DNA from: Foliimonas ilicis
GTDB taxonomy: Bacteria; Pseudomonadota; Alphaproteobacteria; Rhizobiales; Rhizobiaceae
Direction: 5' to 3'
NCBI RefSeq assembly: GCF_039939195.1
Contig: NZ_JBDUUH010000012.1
Coordinates: forward strand, 143,572-207,571
DNA length: 64,000 nt
Made by a program: the position numbers and the translations under genes. The notes under the pieces were generated by a model that was given only the letters and a program-made list of their open reading frames with translations, was not told where the DNA came from and ran no database searches. This document shows, piece after piece, positions 62,094 through 64,000 of the stretch (position 1 is its first letter; each line of letters opens with the position of its first letter).

Positions 62094-63728
62094 GTGACCG
62101 ATCGGTCCTCGCCCCTCGCCCCGTTCAAAAACAGCACCTTCCGGGCCGTCTGGACTGCGAGTCTTGCTTCCAACTTCGGCGGATTGATTCAGGGCGTTGG
62201 TGCGGCGTGGATGATGACGTCGATCTCCGATTCGGTGGACATGGTGGCGCTCGTTCAGGCCTCGACCGCACTGCCGATCATGATGTTTTCGCTCGTATCA
62301 GGCGCCATCGCCGACAATTTCAATCGCCGCAAGGTGATGCTAGTCGCGCAGTTTTTCATGCTTATCGTGTCGGTTTCGCTGACGGTCGCCGCCTATATGG
62401 GCGTCATCACGCCGTGGCTGCTCCTCACCTTCACCTTCCTCATCGGCTGCGGCACGGCGCTCAACAATCCGTCCTGGCAGGCGTCCGTGGGCGATATGGT
62501 CCCGCGCGCTGATCTGCCAGCCGCGGTCGCCCTGAACAGCATGGGCTTCAACCTGACGCGCAGCGTCGGCCCGGCCATCGGCGGCGCGATCGTCGCCGCC
62601 GCGGGTGCCGCCGCCGCATTCGCGGTCAATGCCGCCAGCTATCTCGCACTGATATTCGTACTCCTCCGCTGGAAGCCCGCAATCCCGCCAAGCCCCCTTC
62701 CCCGCGAAACGATGGGTCTGGCGATCGGTGCCGGCCTTCGCTACGTCGCCATGTCGCCCAACATCGAAAAAGTTCTGCTGCGCGGCTTCGTTTTCGGCCT
62801 CACCGCAATTTCCGTTCTCGCCCTCCTGCCGCTGGTCGCTCGTGACATCGTGCAGGGCGGCCCGCTTCTTTACGGCGTGCTGTTCGGCGCGTTCGGCATT
62901 GGCGCGATTTTCGGCGCCTTGATCAGCGCGCGTCTGCGCGAACGCCTGTCCAGCGAATGGATCGTGCGCATCGGCTTTCTGGGCTTCGCCATCTGCGCCT
63001 GCACGGCGGCGATGAGCACGAACCCGATCTTCACCTGCATCGCGCTTTTGATCGGCGGCGCAAGCTGGGTCGTCTCGCTTTCGCTCTTTAACGTCACGGT
63101 GCAGATGTCGACACCACGCTGGGTCGTCGGCCGCGCACTGTCGCTCTACCAGACCGCGACTTTCGGCGGCATGGCGCTGGGAAGCTGGGTCTGGGGTTTG
63201 ATGGCCGAAGAATACGGCCCGGACAAAGCCCTGCTTTCGTCGGCAGTATTGATGATTCTGGGTGCCGCCCTCGGCCTGAAATGGTTCACCCTGCCGGAGC
63301 AGACCGTGCTCAATCTCGATCCCCTCAACCGCTTCAAGGAGCCCGACCTCGCGCTCGATCTGAAGCCGCGCAGCGGCCCCATCGTCATCACCATCGAGTA
63401 CATCATCAAGGAAGAAGACACGCTCGAATTCCTGAATGTCATGTCCGAACGCCGCCGTGTTCGCCGCCGCGACGGTGCCCGCCAATGGGTGCTTTCACGC
63501 GATCTGGAAAACCCGGAATTGTGGATGGAAACCTATCACACGCCGACCTGGGTCGAATATGTCCGCCACAACCAGCGCATCACGCAGGCCGATGCCGCAG
63601 TCGGCGAAAAGCTGCGGCAGTTGCACAGCGGTTCCGAACCGCCCCGCGTGCATCGCATGATCGAGCGCCCGACCGATTGGGCCGCCTCCATCGTGCAGCC
63701 CAAGCACATGGTCGATCTGCACCAGTAG
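62094..63728 (+). CDS. MFS transporter with C-terminal extension
   Basis: 544 aa, GTG start at 62094 (the only ATG close by is in another frame). Twelve membrane segments in the MFS_3/EntS style (1-400), then a soluble C-terminal domain of about 130 residues (IVITIEYIIKEEDTLEFLNVM), an ABM-like monooxygenase fold found in this subgroup. Exporter of siderophore-like or drug-like compounds; substrate unknown. Confidence 0.85.
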   Translation: MTDRSSPLAPFKNSTFRAVWTASLASNFGGLIQGVGAAWMMTSISDSVDMVALVQASTALPIMMFSLVSGAIADNFNRRKVMLVAQFFMLIVSVSLTVAAYMGVITPWLLLTFTFLIGCGTALNNPSWQASVGDMVPRADLPAAVALNSMGFNLTRSVGPAIGGAIVAAAGAAAAFAVNAASYLALIFVLLRWKPAIPPSPLPRETMGLAIGAGLRYVAMSPNIEKVLLRGFVFGLTAISVLALLPLVARDIVQGGPLLYGVLFGAFGIGAIFGALISARLRERLSSEWIVRIGFLGFAICACTAAMSTNPIFTCIALLIGGASWVVSLSLFNVTVQMSTPRWVVGRALSLYQTATFGGMALGSWVWGLMAEEYGPDKALLSSAVLMILGAALGLKWFTLPEQTVLNLDPLNRFKEPDLALDLKPRSGPIVITIEYIIKEEDTLEFLNVMSERRRVRRRDGARQWVLSRDLENPELWMETYHTPTWVEYVRHNQRITQADAAVGEKLRQLHSGSEPPRVHRMIERPTDWAASIVQPKHMVDLHQ

Positions 63729-63742
63729 ATAGCATCGCGAGG

Positions 63743-63875
63743 CACCCCCCTCTGCCCTGCCGGGCATCTCCCCCTCAAGGGGGGGAGATTACACCGTCAT
63801 GAACGCGGGGCATAAATTGCTGACGTTGTAGAAAGAAAGCGGAGAGTGATGTCAGCCAATCTCCCCCCTTGAGGG
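63743..63875. repeat. Palindromic repeat, interrupted by IS1-family element
   Basis: Left arm (63743-63782) is the same 40 bases as at 15137-15176; the interior is the reverse complement of that in the 15.1-kb element with some changes. The right arm is cut at 63875 by the insertion sequence and would continue beyond the window. Confidence 0.88.
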
Positions 63876-64000
63876 GGCAGTGTTTACATTGGACTCGTAA
63901 TGAGATGCCTGTTGAAGAACAGTGCGAGGGTTATGTCGAGCATTTGATGGGTTTTTGAAAAGCGCTTTGATCGCCGGTTGAAGCGGGCGAGGTTGTCGCG
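63876..64000 (-). mobile_element. IS1-family insertion sequence, cut by window end
   Basis: Starts GGCAGTGTTTACATTGGACT and matches 15177-15301 with about four substitutions in 125 bases, so it is a related but not identical copy. Confidence 0.92.
63884..64000 (-). CDS. IS1 transposase second frame, 3' part
   Basis: C-terminal end of the InsB'-type frame (…RFNRRSKRFSKT…HLITSPM), same as the copy at 15185-15544. The 5' part lies beyond the window. Confidence 0.85.
   Translation of the reverse strand, partial: RDNLARFNRRSKRFSKTHQMLDITLALFFNRHLITSPM

Noticed and set aside
62340..63485. 381-aa open frame opposite the MFS gene
   Set aside because: Antisense shadow without motif or RBS.

Overview
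The window looks like chromosome from a Brucellaceae alphaproteobacterium (Brucella/Ochrobactrum group). This is inferred from gene content, not from a database search. The markers are two divergent Omp2-type porin genes, a GT25/O-antigen-ligase fusion matching Brucella WadA, a ctrA-chpT-sciP-eipA cell-cycle/envelope cluster, a rhizobial-type fused trpE(G) with a Trp-codon leader, a CP4-like class II aroA, and Bru-RS-like GC-rich palindromic repeats. No rRNA, CRISPR array or prophage was seen.

Layout. 1-4.4 kb: an AAA-type ATPase (5' end outside the window), a DUF6638-like protein and a DUF2333-like membrane protein, interrupted by a repeat-flanked DUF559 nuclease gene. 4.4-15 kb: fhs, an L,D-transpeptidase, a VOC protein, a CDF metal exporter, trpL-trpE(G) with a readable attenuator, an MFS exporter, an AbrB-type membrane protein, a NolR-like ArsR regulator and a SpoU-type RNA methyltransferase. 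15.1-16.1 kb: an IS1-family element inside a palindromic repeat, with a 9-bp target duplication. 16.1-23 kb: a coiled-coil membrane protein, eipA, chpT, a single-domain response regulator, ctrA, a FliJ-like protein, sciP and mnmA. 23-34.6 kb: an oxidoreductase, tRNA-Met, wadA, a zntA/cadA-type ATPase with its MerR regulator, GST/HxlR, an SLC13 permease, an epimerase and a DUF992 protein. 34.7-38.6 kb: a solitary tyrosine recombinase and the two porins, which share a 211-bp inverted identical block. 38.7-46.7 kb: transporters, redox enzymes and regulators (MFS, AKR/LysR, Rrf2/FAD reductase, DUF5996, paired YdcZ halves, small proteins). 46.7-55.6 kb: a bacteriophytochrome kinase, a yehZYXW-type osmolyte ABC operon, and a thiosulfate/sulfur module (YeeE + periplasmic rhodanese). 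55.8-63.7 kb: DUF423, DUF1801, tRNA-Ala, a FYDLN-acid protein, aroA-TM protein-cmk, rpsA and an MFS transporter. The window ends inside a second IS1-family copy.

How parts work together. ChpT passes phosphate to CtrA, SciP restrains CtrA-dependent transcription, and EipA is a CtrA-linked envelope protein. The ctrA promoter carries a CtrA-like box and three GANTC (CcrM) sites. trpE(G) is controlled by ribosome stalling at three Trp codons. The MerR regulator and the metal ATPase each have a CadR/PbrR-like operator. The two IS1 copies both sit in the same palindrome of the same repeat family, in opposite orientations. The DUF559 gene is packed so tightly between repeats that the repeat ends supply the ribosome-binding sites.
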